The translations under genes were made by a program, and so were the position numbers. Positions 1 through 9,742 of a stretch of DNA of 34,255 nucleotides are shown piece after piece. Location: positions 1 through 34,255 of the forward strand of contig LPNZ01003081.1 in the NCBI GenBank assembly GCA_001655205.1, in the 5' to 3' direction. Position 1 is the stretch's first letter. Each line of letters starts with the position of its first letter. The DNA is from Lenisia limosa (taxonomy: Eukaryota > Breviatea). The notes beneath the pieces were generated by a model. It was not told the origin of the DNA. It saw only the letters and a program-made list of their open reading frames with translations, and searched no databases.

Positions 1-110
1 GTGTAGTGTGCATATCATATGCTTGTGTTTTTTTCGGGTTTTCTTCAAGATTTTGTTTTCTCATTTCCAAAAATAGCCGCTCTGCCACATTTTTCTTTTT
101 GACCCTTTAG

Positions 111-812
111 GAACACAACAACGCCATGCTACAGTGGAAGCCGAAGAAATGAAAAAGCGATCACAGACACGGGAGTTCGTTTCAGGTTTGCCTAATGTGG
201 AACAGTTTTGTTTTTTCTAACCGGTGTAGGCGGAACACAAAAACGTGATACAAGTTCAGGCCTTCAGCCCAAACGGGCAAAGTCAAAATGGGTGTGTTTT
301 CCTTGGATGGTTATTCTCAACAAACTGGACTAACGTTTCAGGATCAGCCAGATAGGGGGCGAAGAGAACGATCGCGGTCGCCTCGTAAATCACCACACCG
401 AGCTGCAAGGTTTGCAGAAAGGAGGGTGGATTCTTTTACAAGTTCGACGCTGGAGGGGTTTTTATTTGAAATAATGTTCTTATTTTCCCTATGTTCAAAC
501 TTCTATTCCTTTATTTTCCAGGAGGTCTCCTAGGAGGTCTTCACCAAGACGACAATCTCCAAATCGCCTATCTCCCCCGAGAAGGTTTGAGTATAAACAA
601 CTCTATTCCCTTAATGTTGTGAATCTTGTATTTCAGGACTGTGTGACTTGCTGTCCCTCTTTTGACGTGTTAGATCGCGTGATCACCGAGATGAGCGGCG
701 ACGTGACAGAGACCGTGATCGCGACCGTCGCGACCGGGACCGTCACCGTGAGCCCAGGGAACCTCGGGAGTCCAGAGATCGTGACAGAGATAGGCGAGAA
801 AGGCGGAGATAA
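111..812 (+). CDS. RS-domain (SR-type) protein, 3' portion of gene
   Basis: This is the C-terminal part of an arginine/serine-rich protein; its 5' end lies left of the window. I join exons 111-185, 230-291, 342-409, 522-584 and 674-812, all with GT-AG introns and one continuous frame. The first exons encode a basic stretch (EAEEMKKRSQTREF, then LQPKRAKSKW). The following ones encode classical RS repeats (RRERSRSPRKSPHR, RRSPRRSSPRRQSPNRLSPPRR), and the last exon is an RD/RE repeat tail (DRDRDRDRRDRDRHREPREP) ending at TAA 810-812. RS and RD tails are typical of SR splicing factors, SR-related cyclophilins and other spliceosomal proteins and are usually targets of SR kinases in nuclear speckles. 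No RRM or other folded domain falls inside the window, so the exact family cannot be named. The stop lies only 45 bp from the stop of the convergent PIGV gene. Confidence 0.75.
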
Positions 813-856
813 TAGCATGGTTTTCTTAATTTAGTTTTTCTTCCTTTTCATACAAA

Positions 857-3003
857 TTAGGTCCATGGTAAAAATGTAGGAAACAAGAAGAAACCAAGAA
901 CAAGGAATACAGAGTAATACCAGAACAGCGCAATTTTTTCCAATTTTTCTCTAGAAGGTAAGGGAAACTGCTCAGGAACGCACCCATAAATGGCGATATG
1001 CGCTGCAGCCCAGTGGAGCACTGGTGACGAAGAAAACAGAAACCGTGTTAATACCTGGATGTGGAGGAAACTAATGCGATTAAAGAACATCTTGAAAGGC
1101 AATTGAGCTCTTCACAAGCTTACGGGAGAAGAACTGCAGTTGCTCCGATAAGGTGAATTATAAATACTGTGCTCGCCTGATGCAAGAAAGACTACACACA
1201 TAAGAACTCCGAAATATATAATCCTCCCACCTGTGTGTTTTGAAGAATTTCATTCTTATCTACAAAATTACATGCAACAGCAAGAGACAACTCACCACGC
1301 GCAAGCCCAAGTAGGAAAAGAGACGACCTGCATAGTTTATTCCTACAAAAGAGAGCAACACTGTAGACAACCAAAAGAAGAACGGGGGCAGCCAGAACGA
1401 AGTTAGGGATTTGTGAGACTGTGTAGTATCTCATGAATCCCACATTCCTATATAGTTGAATAACACCCTATGATGTGCTGACAACAACAAAAAAAAACAA
1501 GCAGATAGCTTACCAGTATCTATCTTGTACATAGTTGTAAATGTTTGGGAACCTATCTGAACAAAACAGCGGTTGTGAATCGCCGAAACAGTATTGAGAA
1601 TAACTACAAATTTACACGACCTCTTCAACTCTTACCCATATGTGCAATATAATACAAATGGGGCAACGACAATAACACCTGCCATTACCATGTGCAATAA
1701 AGAGGCTACAACCTAATAGTGAAAACACAATTGAGATATACCAGGATAGGGTTGATAATGAAGTTGTAGTTTGACTTGGGTCTATTCTGAAGAGAATTGA
1801 AGAGTGTTTTGAGGCAATAGTGCCCAATGAACCCAAAAAGAACCATTCCATTCGACCTACATAATAAGGTGTTTCCAAGAACGTATATGAATAACACTGA
1901 GGAATACACAGCTCCCTACCGAACTAGAGACGCGCATGCGAACATGAGAGAAGCAAACAGGGGTCCACAATACTCTGAATATACATGATTAACAATTCAG
2001 TTTGAGAAGGCAGTCCCCGCAAACCTAATAAAAGCAGCCCCAAAAGTGTACATAAGAAGAAAGTCGACTCTGTATATCTGGAACGTTAACTGTTCTGTCC
2101 ATTCTCAACCTTACGCTGCAGTCATAAAGATACTGGCTGGGTTGACAGTGAACAGTAAACAAGTAGTAGCAGCAAAGGATTCGTTACCAAAAAGTTTCTT
2201 TGTCAAGCTACAGGGTGATGCTACATCTACTTACAAATAAAGAGCAAGAGCAGAAGAAACACAAGAAATGAAGGAAACAACTATCGAAGATATCAAGACA
2301 TGAGCGTGAAAAGAGATCTTAGGCTACACATTAAATAAAACCAGCATCTTACAATAAATTCCATTTGTTCAACAATAAAAACAAATGCTTTTGCCAATTG
2401 GTTTACAATCACTGGGTATCCTGGGAAGAAAGCATGCCACTGATCAATGGAATAGCCAGCAGTCGCGATGCTGGTGAAGTACACCCCGTCCCAATGACTT
2501 AGGGGGGCTGAGTAATGAAAACTGAAACAGGATATAAACTACGATTATCCAGCCTACAAAGCAACTTGTAAATGGACTGATCGAGAGGAGTGTAATCTAA
2601 TGTAAATATTAATGAACAGTTTTCTGGTTGTTGAGACAATTTGTTTGTTTATTGGGTAACAGTACTCATGAAAACATATTACACCAAAGTACCACTAACC
2701 ATAATGCCACACATTGGGAACACCATTAAAGTCAAATCTAATAAGAAAAATAGCTTTTGTCTTTTGGGAGGCATGCAGCAATACCCCCTGCCCCCCTCCA
2801 ACACACCTCTGCCATATCCTTCATTCAGCCTGGTAAATTCCGAAAATAATTTCCCTGATGCGTCGTAAGGCGGCAATACGTTCCCAATCAAGAGTGCAAT
2901 AGCTATAAACACAAAACGAATGCCAAGAACCCTGTTGTTTAGTTGGGGGGGGGGGGATAACTTACTTCACAAACAGACTTGAGGTTGTCATCTTTTTCAT
3001 CAT
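857..3003 (-). CDS. PIGV: GPI mannosyltransferase 2 (PIG-V / Gpi18 family)
   Basis: Multi-pass ER membrane enzyme that adds the second mannose to the GPI-anchor precursor, using dolichol-phosphate-mannose. About a dozen exons can be joined in frame. The start at 3003 (MMKKMTTSSLF) leads through a 34-nt intron into a first membrane helix ending NVLPPYDASGK. Family landmarks follow in order: LSHWDGVYF with the conserved HWD of the first lumenal loop, HAFFPGYP, NPASIFMTAAYTES, SLVRSNG, YNYVQDRYWNVGF, IPNFVLAAP, HIQVLTRF followed by SSSPVLHW, and the C-terminal LPWT immediately before TAA (857-859). These match the order and spacing of animal PIG-V closely, so the assignment is firm although single junctions are not. 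Exon 2 to exon 3 requires an intron of about 200 nt, unusually long here; another intron (1713-1741) is only 29 nt. It follows the zinc-finger gene on the same strand. Confidence 0.92.
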
Positions 3004-3333
3004 GGAACTTCGCCCAACCAAAGCCCAATTGCTATTAAAATCACACAAACATCATAACAATTTCAATAATTGAAAAAAAACAGTGAAAGGGGTTGAAAAA
3101 AAGGGGGGGGGGTGATTGTCGCGGCCGCGGCGGGGNNNNNNNNNNNNNNNNNNNNNNNNNNNNNNNNNNNNNNNNNNNNNNNNNNNNNNNNNNNNNNNNN
3201 NGGCCTGGCCTCTATGTCAGTATGCCCTGTTATCAATACCTCAACAAGACCTTCATAAACTCTTCTCACCATTAAAATCAGAAAAGAACATTAACATCAA
3301 AATAGAATACCTCATTGAAACGGCAAAAAACAA
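3004..3333. other. Intergenic region between two minus-strand genes, with assembly gap
   Basis: This lies upstream of PIGV and downstream of the zinc-finger gene. It contains a G-run, a short GC-rich patch with a NotI-like GCGGCCGC, and a run of N. A short minus-strand open frame at 3205-3272 (VRRVYEGLVEVLITG) runs into the gap; I cannot connect it to anything. The PIGV promoter and 5' UTR should lie here. Confidence 0.6.
3136..3201. other. Assembly gap (66 N)
   Basis: Run of N directly after a GGCGGGG stretch and close to a G homopolymer, so probably a sequencing failure in GC-rich homopolymer sequence. Confidence 0.95.
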
Positions 3334-4664
3334 TTATTGTGCAGTCTTCTTGCCCTTCTTCTTTTTGGCCTTAGGAGCTGAAGAAGATTCAGCTGGACGT
3401 TTTGAAATTTCTTCCTTCTTCTTCTCTCCCTTTACAATATTTCTCTCACCCTTCTTCTCTTCCTTGGCACTAATCTTCTCTTCCTTCTTCTCTGCTTTCT
3501 TCTCTTCCTTTTTCACATCTTTCTTCTCTTCTTGTTGTTTTTTCTGTTTATTTTCATTAGCAGACTTCTTACGTTCCTTTGCCTGAAGTGTAATCACATA
3601 ATAACGGTAGTTACAACTAAAAAGAGTCCATTGTAATTCTTGTCTTTAAAAACCCACAACCCGTTGCTCAACGAAATAATTGTCAATGGTATTCTCATTA
3701 GATAGTAAGCCCCGCAAACGGCAGCCTTTTTCCTCTCAAAACGACGCTTCGCCTTCTCTTCGTTCTTCTTCTTCTTCTCTAAAAAGTTAGGAATACATGT
3801 TCAAGTCCCCTTCCCGTGCTTACTCATAAATATATAAGGATCAGAGTTGAGATGTTTGATAGACTTCTTTTGGGCTTCAACTGCCTTTAAGTGTTTCTAA
3901 GTAGGTCAGCCAAGATTTGCTCCGATTAAACAAACTTTGGACTGAAGATGGGATTCCTCGTCCTTGAGAGACAAGAGCATTTTACCAGGGCAAGTACCGC
4001 ATTCATAAGCTGGAAAAGTAAGCTTACAACTACAGGACTTGAGCTTACGGGTAAACTTGTTTTCTTTCTCAGGCTCTTCGTCCAAAAGTGCTGCGAGGTC
4101 TTCTTCATCAAGTTCACTGCCACTACTCAACTCCTCCTCCTCATCTGCTTCATCCTCTTCTTCTTCATCTTCCTCTTCTTCATCAGCATCCCCATCCACT
4201 TCATCCTTGGGAAGTGCATAATCGGGAATTTCTCCCGCCTTATCCTCATCTCCTTCAGACGCATCAGAGTCTTGGTCAGACATACCAGAAAGGTCTGAGG
4301 CATACATGCCCTTAATCGTTAAGCCATGCACACTATTAAAAATATGTATAAAAATAAATATAATAGAGTGACCAGATAAGTCTTGACCGATTTGTTTTGT
4401 GATTTCCCAAAGACAATCGGTCAAGACTTATCCTGGTCACTGTATATGTATCTATCTTCATCAACAGCAGAGAAAACTCCCTCTTACATCAAACTCAGCA
4501 AGAGGATCTACCCCATCATATTCTTTTTCATTCTCAGAGTCAGAAGATTCCCAATCAATCTCCCTAAAGTATCAGCGAAGATCAATTAAACTGCACAGCA
4601 GCCAAATAACTCACAGTTCGCCAGATCTTTGGGCATCAATAACACGAGCTGCTCGTTTATACAT
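3334..4664 (-). CDS. Acidic and lysine-rich protein with a single C2H2 zinc finger
   Basis: Spliced from about six exons starting at ATG 4664 (MYKRAARVIDAQRSGELE) and ending at TAA 3334-3336. Domain order: a short basic N-terminus; an acidic linker (DWESSDSENEKE); a long Asp/Glu tract (DADEEEEDEEEEDEADEEEE); one finger, CGTCPGKMLLSL plus KDEESHLQSKKH, giving C-x2-C-x13-H-x5-H; then a coiled, very lysine-rich tail (KKNEEKAKRRFERKKAAAKE, and KKEEKK repeats) ending KAKKKKGKKTAQ. Acidic tract, single U1-like finger and KE-rich tail together resemble nucleolar or ribosome-biogenesis factors. That is inference from composition; I do not recognise a named orthologue. Most junctions are clean GT-AG. 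The intron after LAEFD contains a foldback element (4366-4442), and the acceptor after it is the least certain junction (I use the one before GMYASD). In-frame codons upstream of the chosen ATG could belong to a 5' exon. Confidence 0.8.
4366..4442. mobile_element. 77-bp TA-flanked foldback element (MITE-like hairpin)
   Basis: Left arm 4367-4392 (AGTGACCAGATAAGTCTTGA and on) and right arm 4415-4441 are reverse complements over 26 bases with one bulged base; the loop is 22 nt. TA dinucleotides flank both ends (4364-4365 and 4443-4444). TA target duplication with termini reading CAGTGACC or GAGTGACC fits a Tc1/mariner- or pogo-type MITE. The same stem-loop could also be a small-RNA precursor. 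It sits inside an intron of the minus-strand zinc-finger gene and must be spliced out with it. Confidence 0.7.
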
Positions 4665-5022
4665 TGTTCTTTTTCTGTCTTCTTCCCTTTATTCTTAATC
4701 ACACACAGCTATAACCCACCCTTTACAACAAAAAAGAACAAGGGACAAGAGGCGGCACACAGAGTAAATGGAAATACGGTCGCGCAGCTTGTAATATGCA
4801 TCTGCTATCCGTCTTCTAACCCTCTTCTAGCTGCCTTCTAACACGAAAAAGTGCCGTGAGTGCAAAAATTAACAGAAAAGTGCCCGATTTTGCCTTGGTT
4901 GCTTATTCTTGCAACATTTACCGTAACAAGATGACAGTTTTTCTCTGCGCATTTGTACTTTTCTCTTTCTTCTGGCAGGCATTGTAATGAGATTATATTG
5001 AAATTGCTTATTTTGTAGTTCA
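4665..5022. promoter_or_regulatory. Divergent intergenic region (zinc-finger gene / phosphoesterase)
   Basis: This 358-bp region separates two divergently transcribed genes and must hold both promoters. It shows pyrimidine-rich patches and no TATA box or other motif I can defend. Short open frames on both strands (for example 4838-5023 minus) look like chance. Confidence 0.5.
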
Positions 5023-7186
5023 ATGGCGTTACCTGAAAGAAAGTTTGAAATTTTGCACATCACAGATGTTCATGGCTGGATTGATGGTTGGTTATGCGTT
5101 CATTCGACTCACAACCAGGTCATAGACATATCGAGGGCTTGGATGCCGATTTTGGAGACTTAGTTTCTTTGATTGAGTGGAAAAGAGTGAGTTAAGGTAT
5201 TGTACTTACCATTCAGCTTGAAGCTCAAGCGAGCAATGTCAATCTTCTTGTAATTGACACGGGGTAGGCTTTGGCTGACTTTGTTGACAGATATTTCAGT
5301 GATATGATGGAAGGTACCGGCATTAGTGATGCATCTGCTGTTCATGGTCAATTTGTTATTCCTTCTTTCCCATTGGATCTCGATGCATTGACAATTGGTT
5401 TGTTGGATTGTTGTTGAACATGTTTCAAAAGACGTTTTTTATTTCCAGGTAACCACGACCTTGCCACTAACGCGGGAGTTGATAACCTTCTTGAAAAGTC
5501 CAAAGCTCGTTGGGGTGACAGATATATCACAACTAACGTGTTCCACAAAGTGCATGGACGGATGGGTTCACCCTACCTTGTCACTACTGTTGGAGATACC
5601 AAGATCCTATACTTGGGAGTTATGTACAACTTTGACCACCAAGCCGACAGTGTTGAAGTACAGGTTTGTGGGAGTGTAATATTTGGACAGTAATGATATA
5701 CAATAGTTCTCTTTTGACTCGTGTTACAGTTTGTTGAGGACATGGTGGAGGATACAGCCTTTTTAGAAGCAATGGAGCAAGAAGTAGACATCGTCATTAG
5801 TCTGTGTCACATTTCACCCACGCTTCAACCCGAGCTGGATAACTTGCAAAAAGCTATTCGAAGCCACAAGCCTGACGTCCCACTTGTTCTTTTGACAGGC
5901 CACGAGTGAGTTGAGTCTCAAAACTAATTTGTAGTCATGTTTTGTACTCCTCTCTCCCCGATGCTCAGACTGTCAAGTTTGATTCGGCTTGCTACTTCCT
6001 CAATATTGGTGTCTTGCACTTCACCTTATCTCCTGTAAGCAAACTTCAGTGCACATTTTAAAAGGGGGAATTAATTACTGCTGTAGTCGAATGAAATGAA
6101 CATTGAATCGAGGATGTGGTATCCCACCACACGAGAGACGCTAGCAAAGATGGCAGGTCGTGACCTCAGCAACTTCCTTACTCCAAGTGGTTTGTGGATT
6201 TGGAATTGGGTAAACATTTGTTGGATTAAATTGCTTATTTGACAGGTGAGGAATTAAAGATTCAATTGGCAAAATGGAATACGGAGCTAGGCCTAGACAC
6301 TGTGGAAGGATGCAGTAACTACACTTATCAAAACGTTTGTTGGTTTACAGCAAAACGAGCGTGTCATTCTTTCGACTTACATTTCAGAACAAACCACCAT
6401 CTTCTGAATTTTCTCTTTATAACCTGCTCTACTATCATGTTGTTCCTGAAATTTTGTTCCCCAATATGATCCCTGGAGTAACAAAAAATGATCTTTGGTT
6501 CGTGTCAAACAACGCGTAAGCATGAAGATTATGTTGTATTTTTAAAACTCCTCTCAATTCTCTAGGTTTATGAGGACTTCTATATTCCAGGGCGAGATTG
6601 TATTTGATGATCTTCTCTCAATTGACCCGTTTAATGACACTTTTCATGTCGTCGACCCTATCCCTGGGTATGCTCTGATTCATTTTTCGAAGGGTTTACG
6701 TTTATAATGTTGTTTACCAAAGAATTGCTAACATTATGACAATTGTTTAGCACCATTATCCCCGAGCTAAAGAAAGCTCTTGTTGCTCTTGGCACCTTGG
6801 GGGAAAGAGGCACTATTCTTGGCGGAGGTTTGTCTTTTTCTTGAAAGCTTATCCAGCTCAGATGAGAGGGGTTCTATTGCATTTGAGGCAAGACCCCCTG
6901 TTGATTCCAGATTACCAAAGTACATGTGGCAAGACATAAAAATCAGCCCAAAGAAGGTAACTTATTTCTATATTCTTTTAACATGCTTTGTTAGTCTTAC
7001 GCCTTGGTTTGTGTCGAGTATGATGCTCAAGTGATCGTGAAAGTTCTCGCCAAGTTAGACCCTTCTATCCAAGTCACTTCTCAGGTTTGGTGCGGGCTTT
7101 AATACTCACCCTTTTAGAAATTCTCACATATTACAAGTGTCCCTTCACTGAAGGCTTACGTCAATGGCAGAATGTCACATTGCTGA
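5023..7186 (+). CDS. Calcineurin-like phosphoesterase, 5'-nucleotidase / YHR202W-type
   Basis: Binuclear-metal phosphoesterase of the 5'-nucleotidase superfamily, most like the fungal YHR202W group whose physiological substrate is not settled. About 13 exons join in frame from ATG 5023 (MALPERKFEILHITDVHGWI) to TGA 7184-7186 (YVNGRMSHC). Metal-binding motifs appear in canonical order: DVHGW (Asp and His), DTGD with GTGISDAS, GNHDLA, a middle histidine in SLCHISP, and GHDH created across a 29-nt intron (5906-5934). The motif DADFGDLVSLIEW after the first one is also characteristic of this subgroup. The C-terminal half (SLYNLLYYHVVPEIL, LWFVSNNAFMR, DDLLSIDPFND) corresponds to the substrate-recognition domain of 5'-nucleotidases. 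No N-terminal signal peptide is evident from this start, so the protein may be cytosolic unless a further 5' exon exists. It converges on NASP, with 132 bp between the stops. Confidence 0.87.
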
Positions 7187-7261
7187 TTAAAAATGGTTCT
7201 TATGGTTATTATGAAGAGTATTTAATATTATATTAATCTACAAAACAATACCAACTGACAC

Positions 7262-7303
7262 CTGAAAACCATACCACCTTCGCTGAAAACCATACCACCT
7301 TCG
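7262..7303. repeat. 21-bp perfect tandem duplication (2 copies)
   Basis: The unit CTGAAAACCATACCACCTTC plus G is present twice back to back at 7262-7282 and 7283-7303. It lies between the convergent phosphoesterase and NASP stops, in the presumed 3' UTR of one or both. Confidence 0.9.
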
Positions 7304-7318
7304 CTATGCCTCCAAGTC

Positions 7319-9358
7319 TTATGTAGATGTAGCTTTCTTTTTGATGATCTAAACATGTTACAAGTTTTGAAAAAACAGCACAACAGAAACCACTCCCACC
7401 TTCTTCTTCTTTTTGATTTTCTTAGCCCCCTCTTTTTTAACAACTGTTTTGGCAACAGCAGGTTTCTACACAATGAATCCACTCAAAGATGAAAGAGTTT
7501 ATTGATACCCTAAGCAAAGTACATACCATTCGTGGAACTAGTGTATTGATTTCAGACGACGGTTTAGGAGCCTATTAGGATTAGTTTTTAACATTTTGCA
7601 GAAACATCAATAAAAGTACACGTACTACTGTTATTAGATACACTATCATACTCATGGGACCTCCTACCCTGGGCTTGACCGTGAGAGTATTCATTGACGG
7701 TTCAGAGGCCTAAATTCTATAAGTTTTTTAGAAGGCTAAAGCTTATTGGTTCTTCATATAATTACATTCGATACACTACAATGAAAGGGCGATAACCTGT
7801 CATTTTGAAAGCTAATTCAGATCCCAACTGTTTTGCTCTTTGGTACAAGTGTCATTGTCGGTTCGGCCTCAGCCTTTGCCTTGGCTGCGGCAAATGGGTC
7901 TATAAATGAGAACAGCCATGATAAAAGAAAAAGCCTACCGTCAGGCTGGGACTCTTTCAGAGAAGCAATGACCTTCCCGACTTCGCTCGCCAGCGTACTG
8001 CCCTGCTTCAGTGCCATTACTTCGGCTTCATCAAATTCTGAGAGCTACAATATTACCACAAGTTATCATCCCTATTAGCCCTGTTCAAGACGAAGTATCA
8101 GCGTTATTGTAAAAACTCAAGTCCCACAAACTCTGATAGAAATGTCCTGAACAAAGGAGTGGATGTCATCATACTGCTTCTGAAGAGCTGCAATCTAACG
8201 TGTAATGACACCACAAGGCCAAATTAATAATGACACTTACTCCCCACTTTCGCATCCATCTGCGGGGACGAGGGTTTGGATTTCACCAAATCAAGGGCGG
8301 CCTTCAGTTTTTCTCCTCTCAATGAAAGGGCCTTGGAAAAGGTTAACAAAAATCAAACTGGAAAAGAACTCACCTTATGTGCCGAACGATAGTGAGCAGT
8401 TCCTTCCGTTACCTTGTATTGCATGAGATAGCACACTGCAGCATGCACAAAACTAATAAATGCGTCAGAAATGTAGATGCATACTATTCAGCAAGGGTTT
8501 TGTCATGAGGAGGGGAGCAAAGACTCCTCAACTCTGCAGCATTTTCGTATTCAGCAGCAGCTATAACAGGGTCCCCTGGTGTATGAGTAAATATAGCATT
8601 TGACAAAAAAATAAAATAATAATAACAAAAAAAAAACATTCCCAATTACCCATGTTATTGAGCGAAATATCAGCAACGAAGGCTAAAACAGACGCCAGTT
8701 GTTTGCGGTATTCTGTTTTCCCGTCTCTAATAAGAGTACGGTAGGTAAGAGCGCAGCGCTCAAGACTTTCTAACGCAATTTCAATATCATTACTTTGCTA
8801 AAAAAAATGAGGAGTCATCTTCCAAACTAACCTCTTCTGTATCTTCCTCCTCATCTTTTTCATTTTCTTCCTCTTCATCACAGTCTTCCCAGTCATCATC
8901 TTCAGCTAAACCATCAAAAAAGAAAGAGCATTACCATCCGCGCTTTCGACAAGAGTCGGAGCTCCAGTTTCCTTTTCTTCATCTTCTTCCTGCTTCCCTT
9001 TGGAGATTGGGTCTGTAACAAGTCAGATTCCTTAAAATGAAGAACCGCATTTTCCATTTTAGAGGTCGCAAAACAACATACCAGCACCATCTTCATTTTC
9101 TTGAACAGCCTTTACAAGAACTTCGGCGTAGTGAAATAAGACTTCAGCAACTTCAACACTGTCTTCTCCAAGGGTTTTAGTCCTGTGGGGTGAGGGAGGA
9201 GTGAAGACAAATAAGAAGAGCTGGTGCTTAAATGATCTTATATCTGTACGCAACCAACATTTCCTCAAGTGCATCAGCAAAGAGTTCGCAAGCATTGAGA
9301 TATTCTTTATCCAAGATCAGACGTCTGGCTTCGGCAATATTCTCCTTATATGTAGTCA
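7319..9358 (-). CDS. NASP: NASP / Hif1 / Sim3-type histone H3 chaperone (SHNi-TPR)
   Basis: Nuclear chaperone that binds H3 and H3-H4 dimers through an interrupted TPR fold. The start is ATG 9358 (MTTYKENIAEARRLILDKEY) and the end TAA 7319-7321; about a dozen exons join in frame. TPR1 (NACELFADALEEMLVA) is followed by TKTLGEDSVEVAEVLFHYAE. A long acidic insertion then interrupts TPR2 (DAEDDDWEDCDEEEENEKDE and on), the hallmark of SHNi-TPR proteins. The remaining helices follow (IEIALESLERCALTYRTL, EYFVHAAVCYLMQY, GTAHYRSAHKALSL), then LQKQYDDIHSFVQDI. The C-terminus is disordered and basic, with a triple near-repeat (PTMTLVPKSK, SMNTLTVKPR, EINTLVPRM), one copy per exon, before a Lys-rich nuclear-localisation-like end (KKIKKKKKIIKKKATST). 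It is divergent from the U-box gene. Confidence 0.88.
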
Positions 9359-9742
9359 TTTTGCTATTTTCTTGTAAGATAACGAGAAGGTCAGTTTTCG
9401 TTACTAGCGTGGGGGATATCAATGATTTAGTATTAGGAAAGGGGCTTCTTCTACTTTCCACCGTTGGTTTCCAGTTTTATACCCAACTACCCAACTCGCA
9501 AACTCTATCTTCCACCAGCCCGAAAGCAAAAAATTGGTTTTTGGTGGGGTTTTAAAATGAAAGAATGTGGGGTATTGTGCAATTCATCAAACTGTGTCCC
9601 TATTAGGCAAGTACCCAAGAGAGACTACAGATTCATATTGGAAAGAACGTCCTTGGTTGAACGCTTGGGTGTGAACGATAGTAATTGAGTAATTGAATAG
9701 TGATTCCGCAGGAACTTGAACCCCGTTCCACTCACGCCCACA
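9359..9742. promoter_or_regulatory. Divergent intergenic region (NASP / U-box gene)
   Basis: This 384-bp stretch must carry the promoters and 5' UTRs of both flanking genes. A 43-codon plus-strand frame at 9557-9688 (MKECGVLCNSSNCVPIRQV) is open but joins neither gene in frame. It could be an upstream exon, but nothing supports that. No core promoter motif is recognisable. Confidence 0.5.

Noticed and set aside
1706-1909. Minus-strand frame with a hydrophobic segment SVLFIYVLGNTLLC before RSNG
   Set aside because: The preceding exon (FASLMFACASLVR) joins RSNG exactly through a GT-AG intron, making this hydrophobic stretch intronic.
3948-4298. Plus-strand frames rich in Ser or Phe over the acidic region
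   Set aside because: They are reverse-strand readings of the Asp/Glu tract of the zinc-finger gene.
6337-6368. A 16-nt intron (GTTTGTTGGTTTACAG) in the phosphoesterase
   Set aside because: A longer intron ending at CATTTCAG keeps the frame and gives a continuous family-like sequence; 16 nt would be out of line with all other introns here.
9232-9688. Plus-strand frames upstream of the U-box gene
   Set aside because: They overlap NASP exon 1 antisense or stop before the U-box start, and no junction connects them in frame.
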